This document shows, piece by piece, positions 25,523-33,309 of a stretch of 42,352 bases of DNA (its first letter is position 1; each line of letters begins with the position of its first letter). Under the pieces are notes generated by a model. The model saw nothing but the letters and a program-made list of their open reading frames with translations, was not told the DNA's origin and searched no databases. The stretch comes from Gemmatimonadota bacterium. GTDB taxonomy: Bacteria > Gemmatimonadota > Gemmatimonadetes > Palauibacterales > KS3-K002. Where the stretch lies: NCBI GenBank assembly GCA_020344375.1, contig CP070823.1:1363569-1405920 (forward strand), written 5' to 3'. The position numbers were made by a program, and so were the translations under genes.

Positions 25523-26974
25523 ATGGCAGTCGAAGGATACAGGCTAGAGAAGATCGACGACTATCGCTGGCGCGTCCCGCGGATCGGCCCGATGCTGACC
25601 GAGGGGCTCGTGTTCGCCGACCAGGATTTGATTCCGCACATCGAGCAGGACAAGAGCCTGCAGCAGGTGGCCAACGTCGCCTGTCTGCCCGGCATCCAGG
25701 GCCCCTCCATCGCCATGCCTGACATCCACTGGGGCTACGGCTTCCCGATCGGTGGGGTTGCGGCCTTCGACCTCGATGAGGGGGTCATCTCGCCGGGCGG
25801 TGTGGGTTACGACATCAACTGCGGTGTGCGCCTGCTGCGGTCGGATCTCACGGTGCAGGACCTGCGGCCGCAGTTCGGCAAGCTGATGGACACGCTCTAT
25901 CGGAACGTGCCGTCGGGTGTCGGGTCCTCGCGCTCCGATATCAGGCTCGGGGTGAAGCAGGTCACGGAGGTGCTGCTCAAGGGCGCGGCCTGGGCGGTGA
26001 AGCAGGGCTACGGCTGGCCGGAGGACCTGGAGCGGATCGAGGCGGGCGGTACGATCGAGGGGGCGGATCCGGACTACGTCTCGCAGCGGGCGCTGGAGCG
26101 CGGGCGCCAGCAGGTGGGCACGTTGGGCTCGGGCAACCACTTCATCGAGGTCGGCTACGTCCGTGAGGTCTACGATGAGGTGGCGGCGGCAGCGCTGGGC
26201 CTGGAGGAGGGGACGGTGACGGCCTTCATCCATTCGGGCTCGCGCGGCCTGGGCTATCAGGTGTGCGACGACTACCTGAAGACGATGCTGCGGGCGTCGG
26301 AGAAATACGGGATCGTGTTGCAGGACCGTCAGCTCTGTGCGGCACCGCTGCCGTCGGATGAAGCGCGACGCTATCTGGGTGCGATGCGGGGTGCGGCGAA
26401 CTATGCGTTCTGCAACCGTCAGATGATGGCGCACTGGGTGCGGGAGACGTTCTCCGGGGTGTTGCGGCAGAGCGCCGAGCGGTTGGGCCTGCGGCTGGTC
26501 TACGATGTGGCCCACAACATTGCCAAGATCGAGACGCACCGGGTGAACGGCAGCGAGAAGAGGGTCTGCGTGCACCGCAAGGGTGCGACGCGCGCCTTCC
26601 CGCCCGGGCACCCAGAGGTGCCGGAGGCCTACCGCCAGGTCGGGCAGCCGATCTTCATCCCCGGCGACATGGGTCGCTACAGCTACGTGCTTGTCGGCAC
26701 CGAGGGTGCCTACAACGAGACGTTCGGTTCGACCTGCCACGGCGCGGGACGGATGATGAGCCGCAAGCAGGCGAAGCGGACAGCGCAGGGGCGTGCAATC
26801 GTGCGGGAGCTTGAGGACCGGGGAATCCTGATCCGGGCGGCCTCGCGGGCGACGGTGGACGAGGAGATCTCGGAGGCCTACAAGGACGTGAAGAACGTGG
26901 TGGAGGTAGTGCACCACGCAGGGATCGGCAAGATGGTGGCGCAGCTCAGGCCGCTGGGCGTGCTGAAGGGATAG
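25523..26974 (+). CDS. rtcB: RNA-splicing ligase RtcB
   Basis: A 483-residue 3'-phosphate/5'-OH RNA ligase. All catalytic signatures are visible: D97 and C100 in GYDINCG, H206 in GSGNHFIEV, H237 in IHSGSRGLG, H331 in YDVAHN, and the guanylylated H406 in CHGAGRMMSR. The protein ends in the usual HHAGIGKMVAQLRPLGVLKG. It joins broken RNAs with 2',3'-cyclic phosphate or 3'-phosphate ends using GTP and manganese, for RNA repair and, in some organisms, tRNA splicing. It is downstream of archease and 3 bases upstream of a stress-protein gene, pointing to RNA repair under stress. Confidence 0.97.
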   Translation: MAVEGYRLEKIDDYRWRVPRIGPMLTEGLVFADQDLIPHIEQDKSLQQVANVACLPGIQGPSIAMPDIHWGYGFPIGGVAAFDLDEGVISPGGVGYDINCGVRLLRSDLTVQDLRPQFGKLMDTLYRNVPSGVGSSRSDIRLGVKQVTEVLLKGAAWAVKQGYGWPEDLERIEAGGTIEGADPDYVSQRALERGRQQVGTLGSGNHFIEVGYVREVYDEVAAAALGLEEGTVTAFIHSGSRGLGYQVCDDYLKTMLRASEKYGIVLQDRQLCAAPLPSDEARRYLGAMRGAANYAFCNRQMMAHWVRETFSGVLRQSAERLGLRLVYDVAHNIAKIETHRVNGSEKRVCVHRKGATRAFPPGHPEVPEAYRQVGQPIFIPGDMGRYSYVLVGTEGAYNETFGSTCHGAGRMMSRKQAKRTAQGRAIVRELEDRGILIRAASRATVDEEISEAYKDVKNVVEVVHHAGIGKMVAQLRPLGVLKG

Positions 26975-26977
26975 CCA

Positions 26978-27859
26978 ATGACGGGACTGAGGAGCATACT
27001 GGCCGCGACGGATGGTAGCGAGCACGGTTTGGGCGCCGTAGTGACGGGCGCTGCGCTGGCGGAGCGAGCGGGCGCCGACTTCCATATCACCACGGTGGTC
27101 GAGGTCGTGCTGATACCGCCTGCCTATATCCCGCCGGGCGTAGACGCCGCGCGTTACGAGCCGGATTTCATCCGGGAGGCGCGCGAGAGGGCGGAGGCGC
27201 AGGCGCGGGAGGCGGCGGCGGCCGCTGCGCAGCTGCACGTGCGCGCCGGCTTCGCACCGCAGCTCATCAACAGAGTCGCTGAGGAGGCGGGTGCGGACCT
27301 CATCGTCGTGGGCGCCAACCCGCACCCTGCGTTGGCCCGGAGCCTGGTGGGCACGACCGGGAGGCGCGTGCTGTACCTTGCCAGCCGTCCGGTCCTCGTG
27401 GCGAGCGAGGCGCGGCGTGAGCCGTTCCGGCGCGTCCTCGCGGCGGTCGATCTCTCCGAGGTCTCACGGGGCGTTGTGAGGAACGCCTGGGCCATCGCCC
27501 GAGCCGATGGCGCGGAGCTGAGGGCGCTCTATGTCCTCGAGCCGCTTCCGATGATGCTGGCGAGGGTCGCGGGGGATAAGGAAGAGGAGCGCCGTCGCCA
27601 TGGCCGTGAGCAGATGGCGTGGGTGCTCGAGGCCGCGGACTTGGTCGGAGAGGAGGCTGTCGGCGCGCACATGCGACAGGGGCATGCGGGTCGAGAGATC
27701 CTGGAGGAAGCGCAACAGTGGAACGCCGATCTCGTCGTGTTGGGCACGCACGGCTTCAATTTCTTCGATCGGCTGCTGCTAGGCAGCACATCGCTCTATG
27801 TGCTGCGGCACGGGCAGTTGGCGACGCTGGTGGTCCCCTGCGTGCAGGGGCGTGACTAG
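26978..27859 (+). CDS. Tandem-domain universal stress protein
   Basis: A 293-residue protein with two UspA domains (about 1-145 and 148-290). Each opens with a strand and Asp (ILAATDGSEHG, VLAAVDLSE). Only the second has the intact ATP-binding pattern G-2x-G-9x-GS (GTHG...GS); the first reads GANP and has lost the second glycine. This asymmetry suggests one nucleotide site per chain. Start: ATG at 26978, 3 bases after the rtcB stop, so it belongs to the archease-rtcB operon. A close paralogue follows. Function: cytoplasmic stress adaptation; no specific target can be read. Confidence 0.88.
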   Translation: MTGLRSILAATDGSEHGLGAVVTGAALAERAGADFHITTVVEVVLIPPAYIPPGVDAARYEPDFIREARERAEAQAREAAAAAAQLHVRAGFAPQLINRVAEEAGADLIVVGANPHPALARSLVGTTGRRVLYLASRPVLVASEARREPFRRVLAAVDLSEVSRGVVRNAWAIARADGAELRALYVLEPLPMMLARVAGDKEEERRRHGREQMAWVLEAADLVGEEAVGAHMRQGHAGREILEEAQQWNADLVVLGTHGFNFFDRLLLGSTSLYVLRHGQLATLVVPCVQGRD

Positions 27860-27882
27860 TAGCGGTAAGCGTGGGGGACGAC

Positions 27883-28746
27883 ATGTTTGAGCTGAGGCGC
27901 GTGCTGGCGGCGACGGACGGAACCGAGCACGGTCTGAGCGCTGTGGTGACGGGCGCCGCCTGCGCTCGTCGACTCGGCGTTCCGCTGGACATCGTCACCG
28001 TCGTTGAGACGCTCGCGTTCCCGTTCGGCGTCGAGTCAGCTGACTATCACGACGCCTATGGCGAGGAGTTGCGCCGGAAGGTCGCGACTCAGGCCGGGGC
28101 GGCAGACGCCAGCGACGCGCCGGTCCACGTGCGCAGCGGCCTGGCGGCGCCGCTGATCACGGATCTAGCGGACGAACTGGAGTTGTGTCTGATCGTGGTG
28201 GGTGCGCATCCCCGGCCGGCGGTCGCCCGCTTCCTTGTGGGCTCCACGGCGGAGCGGGTGATGCGGTTGGCGCACTGCCCGGTGCTTGTGGCAACGGAGG
28301 CGCGGCTTGAGCCTTTTCAGCGTATCCTGACCGCCATCGATCTCTCACGTCAGTCTTTCCGGGTGCTGGAGATGGCGGCGGCACTGTCGCAGTCGGACGG
28401 GGCAGAGTTGCGGACGCTCTACGTACAGGACCGGCTCACCCCGACGCTGCTGGAGGCGGCGCTGTTCGACGAGAGGGAGTCGCGTCATCACGCGCGCAGC
28501 CAGTTCGCGCGGACGCTCGCGCAGGTCGCCCTGCCGTCGGAGCTGATGGTCAGTCGCACCATCAAAGAGGGTCACGCCGGGCACGAGATTCTGCACGAGG
28601 CTCAGGATTGGGATGCCGATCTCGTGGTGATGGGTTCACACGGATTCGGCTTCTTCAATCGGCTGCTGTTGGGTAGCACGTCGGTCTACGTGTTACGACA
28701 CGGGCATCGGGCGACCCTGGTCGTGCCGCGCGAGAAGGGCGACTAG
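27883..28746 (+). CDS. Tandem-domain universal stress protein, paralogue
   Basis: Two UspA domains, about 287 residues, clearly duplicated from the previous gene (VLAATDGTEHGLSAVVTGAA here against ILAATDGSEHGLGAVVTGAA there). As in that protein, the first domain has GAHP, lacking the second glycine, while the second domain keeps G-2x-G-9x-GS (GSHG...GS). Two starts are in frame: GTG at 27871 and ATG at 27883. I choose the ATG, since the GTGGGGG at 27871 makes a better ribosome site for it. The gene lies 23 bases downstream of its paralogue and closes the plus-strand operon. Confidence 0.87.
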   Translation: MFELRRVLAATDGTEHGLSAVVTGAACARRLGVPLDIVTVVETLAFPFGVESADYHDAYGEELRRKVATQAGAADASDAPVHVRSGLAAPLITDLADELELCLIVVGAHPRPAVARFLVGSTAERVMRLAHCPVLVATEARLEPFQRILTAIDLSRQSFRVLEMAAALSQSDGAELRTLYVQDRLTPTLLEAALFDERESRHHARSQFARTLAQVALPSELMVSRTIKEGHAGHEILHEAQDWDADLVVMGSHGFGFFNRLLLGSTSVYVLRHGHRATLVVPREKGD

Positions 28747-28800
28747 TACCGCTCGAGCTTCTCGGGCTGGCCAGGAGCCGGTTCCTACTTGAGGCGGCTC

Positions 28801-30030
28801 TCAGTCTTTCAATAGCGCGTAGAGGTGTATGTGCTCGACGTCGAGATCGTCACGCCAGCGGCCGAGCACGAAGTCGGAGCCGATCTGGTACACTGTGAAC
28901 CGCGGCGGCATCTCTACTACTCCGAGCATCACGCCGTCGGGATTGAACACCGTCCGGCGCGGCTGGTCCTCCCCTGGTCGCTGGTAGTCCTCGACCCACA
29001 GGTTCCCGTCCACGTCCACCGAGACGTCGCTGTACGCGGGCATCGTCTCAGGGAAGGGTAAGCCGGCGTACAGGTGCTCGATCTCGCGACGCTCATCCTC
29101 GTCCTCAATTCCCGCGAGTTGGCGCTGCATGTAGCGCTCGATGTCCGCTGCCGAGACGCGTGTGCGAGGTTGAATCCTGCGAATCGAGCGTACGAGCCTA
29201 CCTTCTGTCGAGTAGTAGGCGATCTCGTAGGAGTCGCCTCTTCCGAAGTAGAAGCCGTCTGTGTAAGCACTCAGGTGGGGGGAAGGTGCGAACGGCAGCG
29301 GTACGAGCTCGATTCCCTGATCGTGCGCGAGAATGTACACCTCGGCTCCCAGTTGACGGCCGATCGTATCGGTCAAGACGCCCTGCTGGTCGAAGCGGAG
29401 ACAGAAGATGGAGTCGTGGTACACACCGGTCCTGATCTCGCCCGAGGCGAACAGGCGCTGTGCACCGATGAGGACTGAGCCATCGGCGAAGAGGCCGAGA
29501 TGTATGTGGGATGGTGGCGCTTGCGCGAGGGTCCGTAGGGTGAACGCTCTTTCAAACTTGCCGTCGGCATCGAAGATGGAGACTCGTCGGTTGCGCCAGT
29601 CGTAGGCCACGAGCGAGTCGCCTCTCAACGTTCCGAGCCAGCGCAGAAACTCGAACTCGCCGGGTCCACGGCCTCTGCGCCCGGCAGACGAGAGGTATCT
29701 GCCCGCCGGATCGTAGAACCGGAGCTCGCCCGTCCCGGCATTGGCGATTACGATGCGGCCATCGGTCAGCCTTACCGCGCCGGCGACTTGGAAGAGCTGG
29801 TAATCCGCAGCTCCCTCCAGTACACCGATGTCAAGCAAGGGCTGGTCTGACAGTCGCCAGCGCCGGTTTTCCGTCCACAATGGCTCCTGGTTCTCGACGA
29901 TACGGATGCCCGCGCTGTCGCGCACCGCGGCGCCGGAGTCGGGGCCTCCGCCGCTGCACGCTGCCAGAGAGATGGCGAGAGCGATGCAGAGGTGAGGGGT
30001 GGGGAGAGGGATCTGTCGCTCGTTAGTCAT
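28801..30030 (-). CDS. 6-bladed beta-propeller lipoprotein
   Basis: A 409-residue lipoprotein (lipobox SLAAC in a signal starting MTNERQIPLP). The body has repeating propeller strands: DGRIVIANAGTGELRFYDPA, GPGEFEFLRWLGTL and RRVSIFDADGKFERAF. A C-terminal blade has VDVDGNLWVEDYQRPGED. This belongs to the NHL-like 6-bladed propeller group common as surface or periplasmic lipoproteins; ligands are unknown. It overlaps the upstream paralogue by 4 bases (ATGA). Its 3' end is nearly identical in DNA to the paralogue, pointing to recent conversion. Confidence 0.8.
   Translation of the reverse strand: MTNERQIPLPTPHLCIALAISLAACSGGGPDSGAAVRDSAGIRIVENQEPLWTENRRWRLSDQPLLDIGVLEGAADYQLFQVAGAVRLTDGRIVIANAGTGELRFYDPAGRYLSSAGRRGRGPGEFEFLRWLGTLRGDSLVAYDWRNRRVSIFDADGKFERAFTLRTLAQAPPSHIHLGLFADGSVLIGAQRLFASGEIRTGVYHDSIFCLRFDQQGVLTDTIGRQLGAEVYILAHDQGIELVPLPFAPSPHLSAYTDGFYFGRGDSYEIAYYSTEGRLVRSIRRIQPRTRVSAADIERYMQRQLAGIEDEDERREIEHLYAGLPFPETMPAYSDVSVDVDGNLWVEDYQRPGEDQPRRTVFNPDGVMLGVVEMPPRFTVYQIGSDFVLGRWRDDLDVEHIHLYALLKD
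28831..28903 (-). repeat. Near-identical tract shared with 30105-30177 (copy 1)
   Basis: These 73 bases, coding for the last propeller blade, match 30105-30177 in 72 positions, with a single mismatch at 28876. The offset is 1274 bases and the orientation is direct. Confidence 0.85.
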
Positions 30031-31328
30031 GATATCGGTTCGTTGCCGCTGTTCAGCGGTCGTTTAGCGCGGCCCAAGTCTTTGAGGAGGTGGTAGAGCT
30101 GTACGTGCTCGACGTCGAGATCGTCACGCCAGCGGCCGAGCACGAAGTCAGAGCCGATCTGGTACACTGTGAACCGCTGCGGCGTCTCTAGTACTCCGAG
30201 CATCACGCCGTCGGGATCAAACACCGTCCAGCGCGGCTGCTCGTCGCCGGGTCGCCGGTATTCCTCGACCCAGAGGTTGCCTTCTGTGTCCACCACGAGG
30301 CTACTGTAGGCCGGCATGGTCTCCGGGAACGGCATTTCCGCGTACATCTGCCGGATGAAAGCGCGTTGGCTCTCATCCTCGGCATCTGCCATTTCATCTT
30401 CGATGAGTCGCTCGGTGTCCTCGGCTGTGACGGGTAGGTTGGGCTGCGCCTTGCGGATCAGCCGCACCAGCCTACCGTGCTGATCGTACTGAGCAAGCTC
30501 GTAGGAATCGGTGTGCCCGAAGTAGAAGACGTCCCCGTATGCGGCGGCGACGGGACGACGGCCGAACGCTCTGGTGCTCGCCATCATCCGGTTCTCCTCG
30601 GTCTTGACGTACCACTCGTCTCCCGGGAACCGGCCGAGGGAGTCCACGTGTGCGCCTTCGGGGTCGCAGCGAAGGTAGAGGTTAGGCTCGCGCTGCAGGC
30701 CGCCCCTGATCTCAATACTTCCGAACTGGCTACCGACAATAAGGAGGGAGCCATCTGCGAAGGTTGCGACGACATACGGGAGGACGCCGGCTCCGATCAG
30801 CGTGTGCAGGTCGAAGGAGCGGACGAAGTCGCCGTTAGCGTTGAAGACCGAGACTCGGCGGTTCCTGAAGTCGTAGGTCAGCAGCGAGTCCTCGGCGAGC
30901 GTCCACAGGTCCGAGAGCCCCTGGAATTCGCCTGGGCCGCCTCCCTCGCGTCCGGCTGTGGAGAGGTACGCGCCGGCGCTGTCGTAGAAGCGGAGCTCGT
31001 TGGTGCCCGAGTTGGCGACGGCGATGCGGCCATCGCTCAGCCTGCGGGCATCGGTCACGCGGTAGAGTTGGTAGTTCGCATCGCCCTCCAACACGCCGAT
31101 GTCGATGACCGGAGCCTGCGAGAGGCGCCAGCCGGACGCTTCCGGCCAGCGCGGTCCCGCGTTCTCCACTATCTGGACCCCCGCGCTATCGCGTAGTGTG
31201 GGGCCCGAGGCGGGCATAGAGCCCCTGTCGCAAGCCGAAAGTGCGAGCGGGGCCAAGATCACACAGAGCGGGAATAGCGGTGCGCGAGCGTAATCGGGCA
31301 ACCTGATCTCCCGGATCGTTGCGATCAC
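30027..31328 (-). CDS. 6-bladed beta-propeller lipoprotein, paralogue
   Basis: A paralogue of the previous gene with the same domain plan: LRDSAGVQIVEN near the N-terminus, DGRIAVANSGTNELRFYDSA, GPGEFQGLSDLW, and VDTEGNLWVEEYRRPGDE, ending in the shared IGSDFVLGRWRDDLDVEH segment. The frame opens with GTG at 31328 (433 residues). An in-frame TTG at 31301, preceded by GGGAG, gives a shorter and more typical lipoprotein signal ending in lipobox LSAC. I report the longer form but think the TTG is at least as likely. Role unknown; it probably binds a ligand or protein at the cell surface or in the periplasm. Confidence 0.8.
   Translation of the reverse strand: MIATIREIRLPDYARAPLFPLCVILAPLALSACDRGSMPASGPTLRDSAGVQIVENAGPRWPEASGWRLSQAPVIDIGVLEGDANYQLYRVTDARRLSDGRIAVANSGTNELRFYDSAGAYLSTAGREGGGPGEFQGLSDLWTLAEDSLLTYDFRNRRVSVFNANGDFVRSFDLHTLIGAGVLPYVVATFADGSLLIVGSQFGSIEIRGGLQREPNLYLRCDPEGAHVDSLGRFPGDEWYVKTEENRMMASTRAFGRRPVAAAYGDVFYFGHTDSYELAQYDQHGRLVRLIRKAQPNLPVTAEDTERLIEDEMADAEDESQRAFIRQMYAEMPFPETMPAYSSLVVDTEGNLWVEEYRRPGDEQPRWTVFDPDGVMLGVLETPQRFTVYQIGSDFVLGRWRDDLDVEHVQLYHLLKDLGRAKRPLNSGNEPIS
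30105..30177 (-). repeat. Near-identical tract shared with 28831-28903 (copy 2)
   Basis: The second copy of the 73-base direct repeat inside the paralogous propeller genes; 72 of 73 bases agree. The flanking coding sequence is much less alike, so the tract stands out. Confidence 0.85.
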
Positions 31329-31456
31329 GTGATAGCTGCGGCCGGCGCCAAGCGCGGGATGTCCGTGCCTTCAATGTGTTAGACGCATTCCGCGCCGCAA
31401 AGGTGGCGTCGCCACGGGAGGGGGCGATCTGGCGATCCCGGTTCAGGCTTGGCAGG

Positions 31457-31513
31457 TTGAGACGGAAGGCCCGGGCGCCCGTGTAAACGGCGGGCGCGCT
31501 GGTCACGTCTCAA
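31457..31513. repeat. Nested inverted repeat in the leader of the ECF sigma operon
   Basis: Outer arms TTGAGACG (31457-31464) and CGTCTCAA (31506-31513) are perfect 8-base complements. Between them, GCGCCCG (31475-31481) and CGGGCGC (31491-31497) form a second perfect stem with a 9-base loop. The structure ends 16 bases before the GGGAG ribosome site of the sigma gene. It could be an RNA leader fold or a pair of protein sites. Confidence 0.5.
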
Positions 31514-31539
31514 GGTCGAGATGGCTACCGGGAGATCTG

Positions 31540-32136
31540 TTGAGCGAGCCGACGCGGATCGATGAAGGGATATCCGCCCTGGTCAGGGGCGCGCAGGCTG
31601 GAGATGAAGCGGCCTTCGAGCGGCTGGTCCGCCGGTACTACGAGCAGATCCACCGGTGGGCGCTGGCGCGGACCGGCGACCGGGACGACGCGGATGACGT
31701 CACCCAGGAGGTGCTGGTGAGACTGCATCGCCACCTAGCGAGCTTCGATGGCCGCTCGGCATTCAGCACCTGGCTGTACCAGGTGACGCGGAGCGCGGCG
31801 GCGGACCTCTTCCGCAAGCGGGCGCGGCGTGAGCGGTTGACCCTGAAGCTGGTGCGGGAGGCGCGGCCGGAGACGCACGATCCCCGGCAGGAGGAGTCGG
31901 CGACGGACGAACGGCGGGCCTCGGATCTGGTCCGAGCGTTTCTGGAGGAGCTGTCGGACCGGCAGCGTGAGGTGTTCGATCTAGTCGATCTGCAGGGGTT
32001 CGGGCCGGTGGAGGTGAGCGGGATGCTGGGAATGGAGCCGGTGACGGTGCGCTCGCACCTGTTCCGAGCCCGCAAGACGATACGCAGGAGGATATTGGAG
32101 AGCTGTCCGGAATTGGTGGAAGGCTATGGCGATTGA
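31540..32136 (+). CDS. ECF-type RNA polymerase sigma factor
   Basis: A 198-residue group-4 sigma factor. Region 2 carries DRDDADDVTQEVLVRLHRHL (core-binding and -10 recognition helix), followed by FSTWLYQVTRSAAADLFR. Region 4 has LSDRQREVFDLVDLQGFGPV and the helix-turn-helix leading to TVRSHLFRARKTIRRR. The start is a TTG at 31540, five bases after GGGAG; an ATG at 31521 is in another frame. It overlaps the anti-sigma gene by 11 bases, the usual sign of coupled synthesis. The subfamily and the target promoter cannot be told from the sequence alone. Confidence 0.92.
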   Translation: MSEPTRIDEGISALVRGAQAGDEAAFERLVRRYYEQIHRWALARTGDRDDADDVTQEVLVRLHRHLASFDGRSAFSTWLYQVTRSAAADLFRKRARRERLTLKLVREARPETHDPRQEESATDERRASDLVRAFLEELSDRQREVFDLVDLQGFGPVEVSGMLGMEPVTVRSHLFRARKTIRRRILESCPELVEGYGD

Positions 32137-32581
32137 GTGCAAGACCGCGTTGGAGCTACTGCTGGCGGCCGAGCCAACGGAGCTGGCGGGCCAAGGCGAT
32201 TCGGAGCTGGCGGCCCATATCCGTGAGTGCAAGCGGTGCGGTGCCGTGGCCGCGAGACTGCTTGCGGGCCAGGGTGAGCTAGCGGGCGCGCTGGGGGAGC
32301 TGGGCCCGCGCACGGATGTCGAAGAGGCACTGAGCGTCGCGCGGGCACGGCGTCGCAGGATCGGCTGGCAGCGACGCGGCTGGCGTGTGGCGGCACCGCT
32401 GGCGGCGGCAGCGGCGGTGGCGGCGCTGTTCCTGGCGCGGCTGCCGGACGGGCGGATGCCCGGGGAGATGGTTCTGCTTCCGGCGCCACGTATCGAGCCG
32501 GCGGTGGAAGCCCCGCTGGCTCAGAACGTCATGGTGTTCGAGACGCGAGATCGATCAGCGAAGGTTATTTGGTTCTACTAG
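32126..32581 (+). CDS. Zinc-finger anti-sigma factor, single-pass membrane protein
   Basis: A 151-residue protein. Its N-terminal domain has H31-x3-C35-x2-C38 (HIRECKRC), the zinc anti-sigma (ZAS) motif that clamps an ECF sigma. One transmembrane helix (about 87-104, rich in Ala) follows an arginine stretch, so the N-terminus is cytoplasmic and the last 45 residues are periplasmic. The order sigma then anti-sigma, with an 11-base overlap, fits. Release probably follows proteolysis or a signal received by the short outside tail. Confidence 0.85.
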   Translation: MAIECKTALELLLAAEPTELAGQGDSELAAHIRECKRCGAVAARLLAGQGELAGALGELGPRTDVEEALSVARARRRRIGWQRRGWRVAAPLAAAAAVAALFLARLPDGRMPGEMVLLPAPRIEPAVEAPLAQNVMVFETRDRSAKVIWFY

Positions 32582-32595
32582 TGGAGGAGCATGCG

Positions 32596-33309
32596 ATGAA
32601 AGCGGGAACGAAGCTGTTGAGTTGGGCTGCCGTGGGGGCGGAGCTGGCGCTCATCGCCAGCGGCGTGCTGGTGGCCGGCTGTCAGAGCGGGGGGTACAGC
32701 GATCTCGATGTCCGTACCTTCCAGCTCGAGTACATGGCGCCGGGGGCCGCGCATCAGATCATCGCTCCCTACGTGTTCGCAGATCGTGGCGGGATGATCA
32801 GCGTTGATGATCAGACGCGGACGATCACCGTCCGCGAGACGCCGGAGATGTTGTCGCGGATCGAGCAGGTGCTGGAGCAGTACGATCAGCCCGAGCCGAG
32901 CGTGCAGCTGCACTTCAGGATTGTCGAGGCGAACGGTGGCTCCAGGGCGCCGGACCCGGCGTTGGAGGATATCGAGGCCGCACTTCCCAAAGACGTCTTC
33001 CGGTTCCAGAACTACCGGCAGGTAGCCGAGGCCGTGATGGTGGGGACTGAGTGGACCCAGATCTCGCAGGTCGTTGCCGGTGTCGGTGGCACGTACGTGG
33101 TCAGAGGCAGGATCGGTGAGGTACGAGTTGCCGAGGATGGGGGCACCGTCCAGCTGGAGGTGGAGCTCTTGGCCGAGGAGTTCGGACAGGCGTTTCAAAC
33201 GTCGGTAAACGCGCGCGTCGGCCAGTTACTCGTCCTGGGGTCGGCTCAGCCGCAAGCTGACCGTGGCGCCCTGATCCTCGCGGTTCGGGCGGAACTTGTC
33301 ACGCCCTAG
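32596..33309 (+). CDS. Lipoprotein with secretin N-domain
   Basis: A 237-residue lipoprotein (lipobox VAGC, Cys29) starting at ATG 32596 after GGAGGAG. Residues about 40-115 match the short N1/N0-type (NolW-like) domain of secretins: VRTFQLEYMAPGAAHQII, then SVDDQTRTITVRETPEMLSR and IEQVLEQYDQPEPSVQLHFR. The rest resembles the strand-rich start of a secretin region (VQLEVELLAEEF), but the protein ends before a full barrel could form. So it is a secretin-like fragment or a partner rather than a pore. It lies 14 bases after the anti-sigma gene, and the last four bases of its stop region are shared with the convergent feoB gene. Confidence 0.8.
   Translation: MKAGTKLLSWAAVGAELALIASGVLVAGCQSGGYSDLDVRTFQLEYMAPGAAHQIIAPYVFADRGGMISVDDQTRTITVRETPEMLSRIEQVLEQYDQPEPSVQLHFRIVEANGGSRAPDPALEDIEAALPKDVFRFQNYRQVAEAVMVGTEWTQISQVVAGVGGTYVVRGRIGEVRVAEDGGTVQLEVELLAEEFGQAFQTSVNARVGQLLVLGSAQPQADRGALILAVRAELVTP

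Noticed and set aside
25544-27325. Long minus-strand frame opposite rtcB
   Set aside because: A His/Arg-rich antisense shadow of a gene with every RtcB catalytic residue intact.
28749-28797. Imperfect hairpin between the second Usp gene and the propeller gene
   Set aside because: The stem needs a bulge and a wobble pair and has no T run; too weak to call a terminator.
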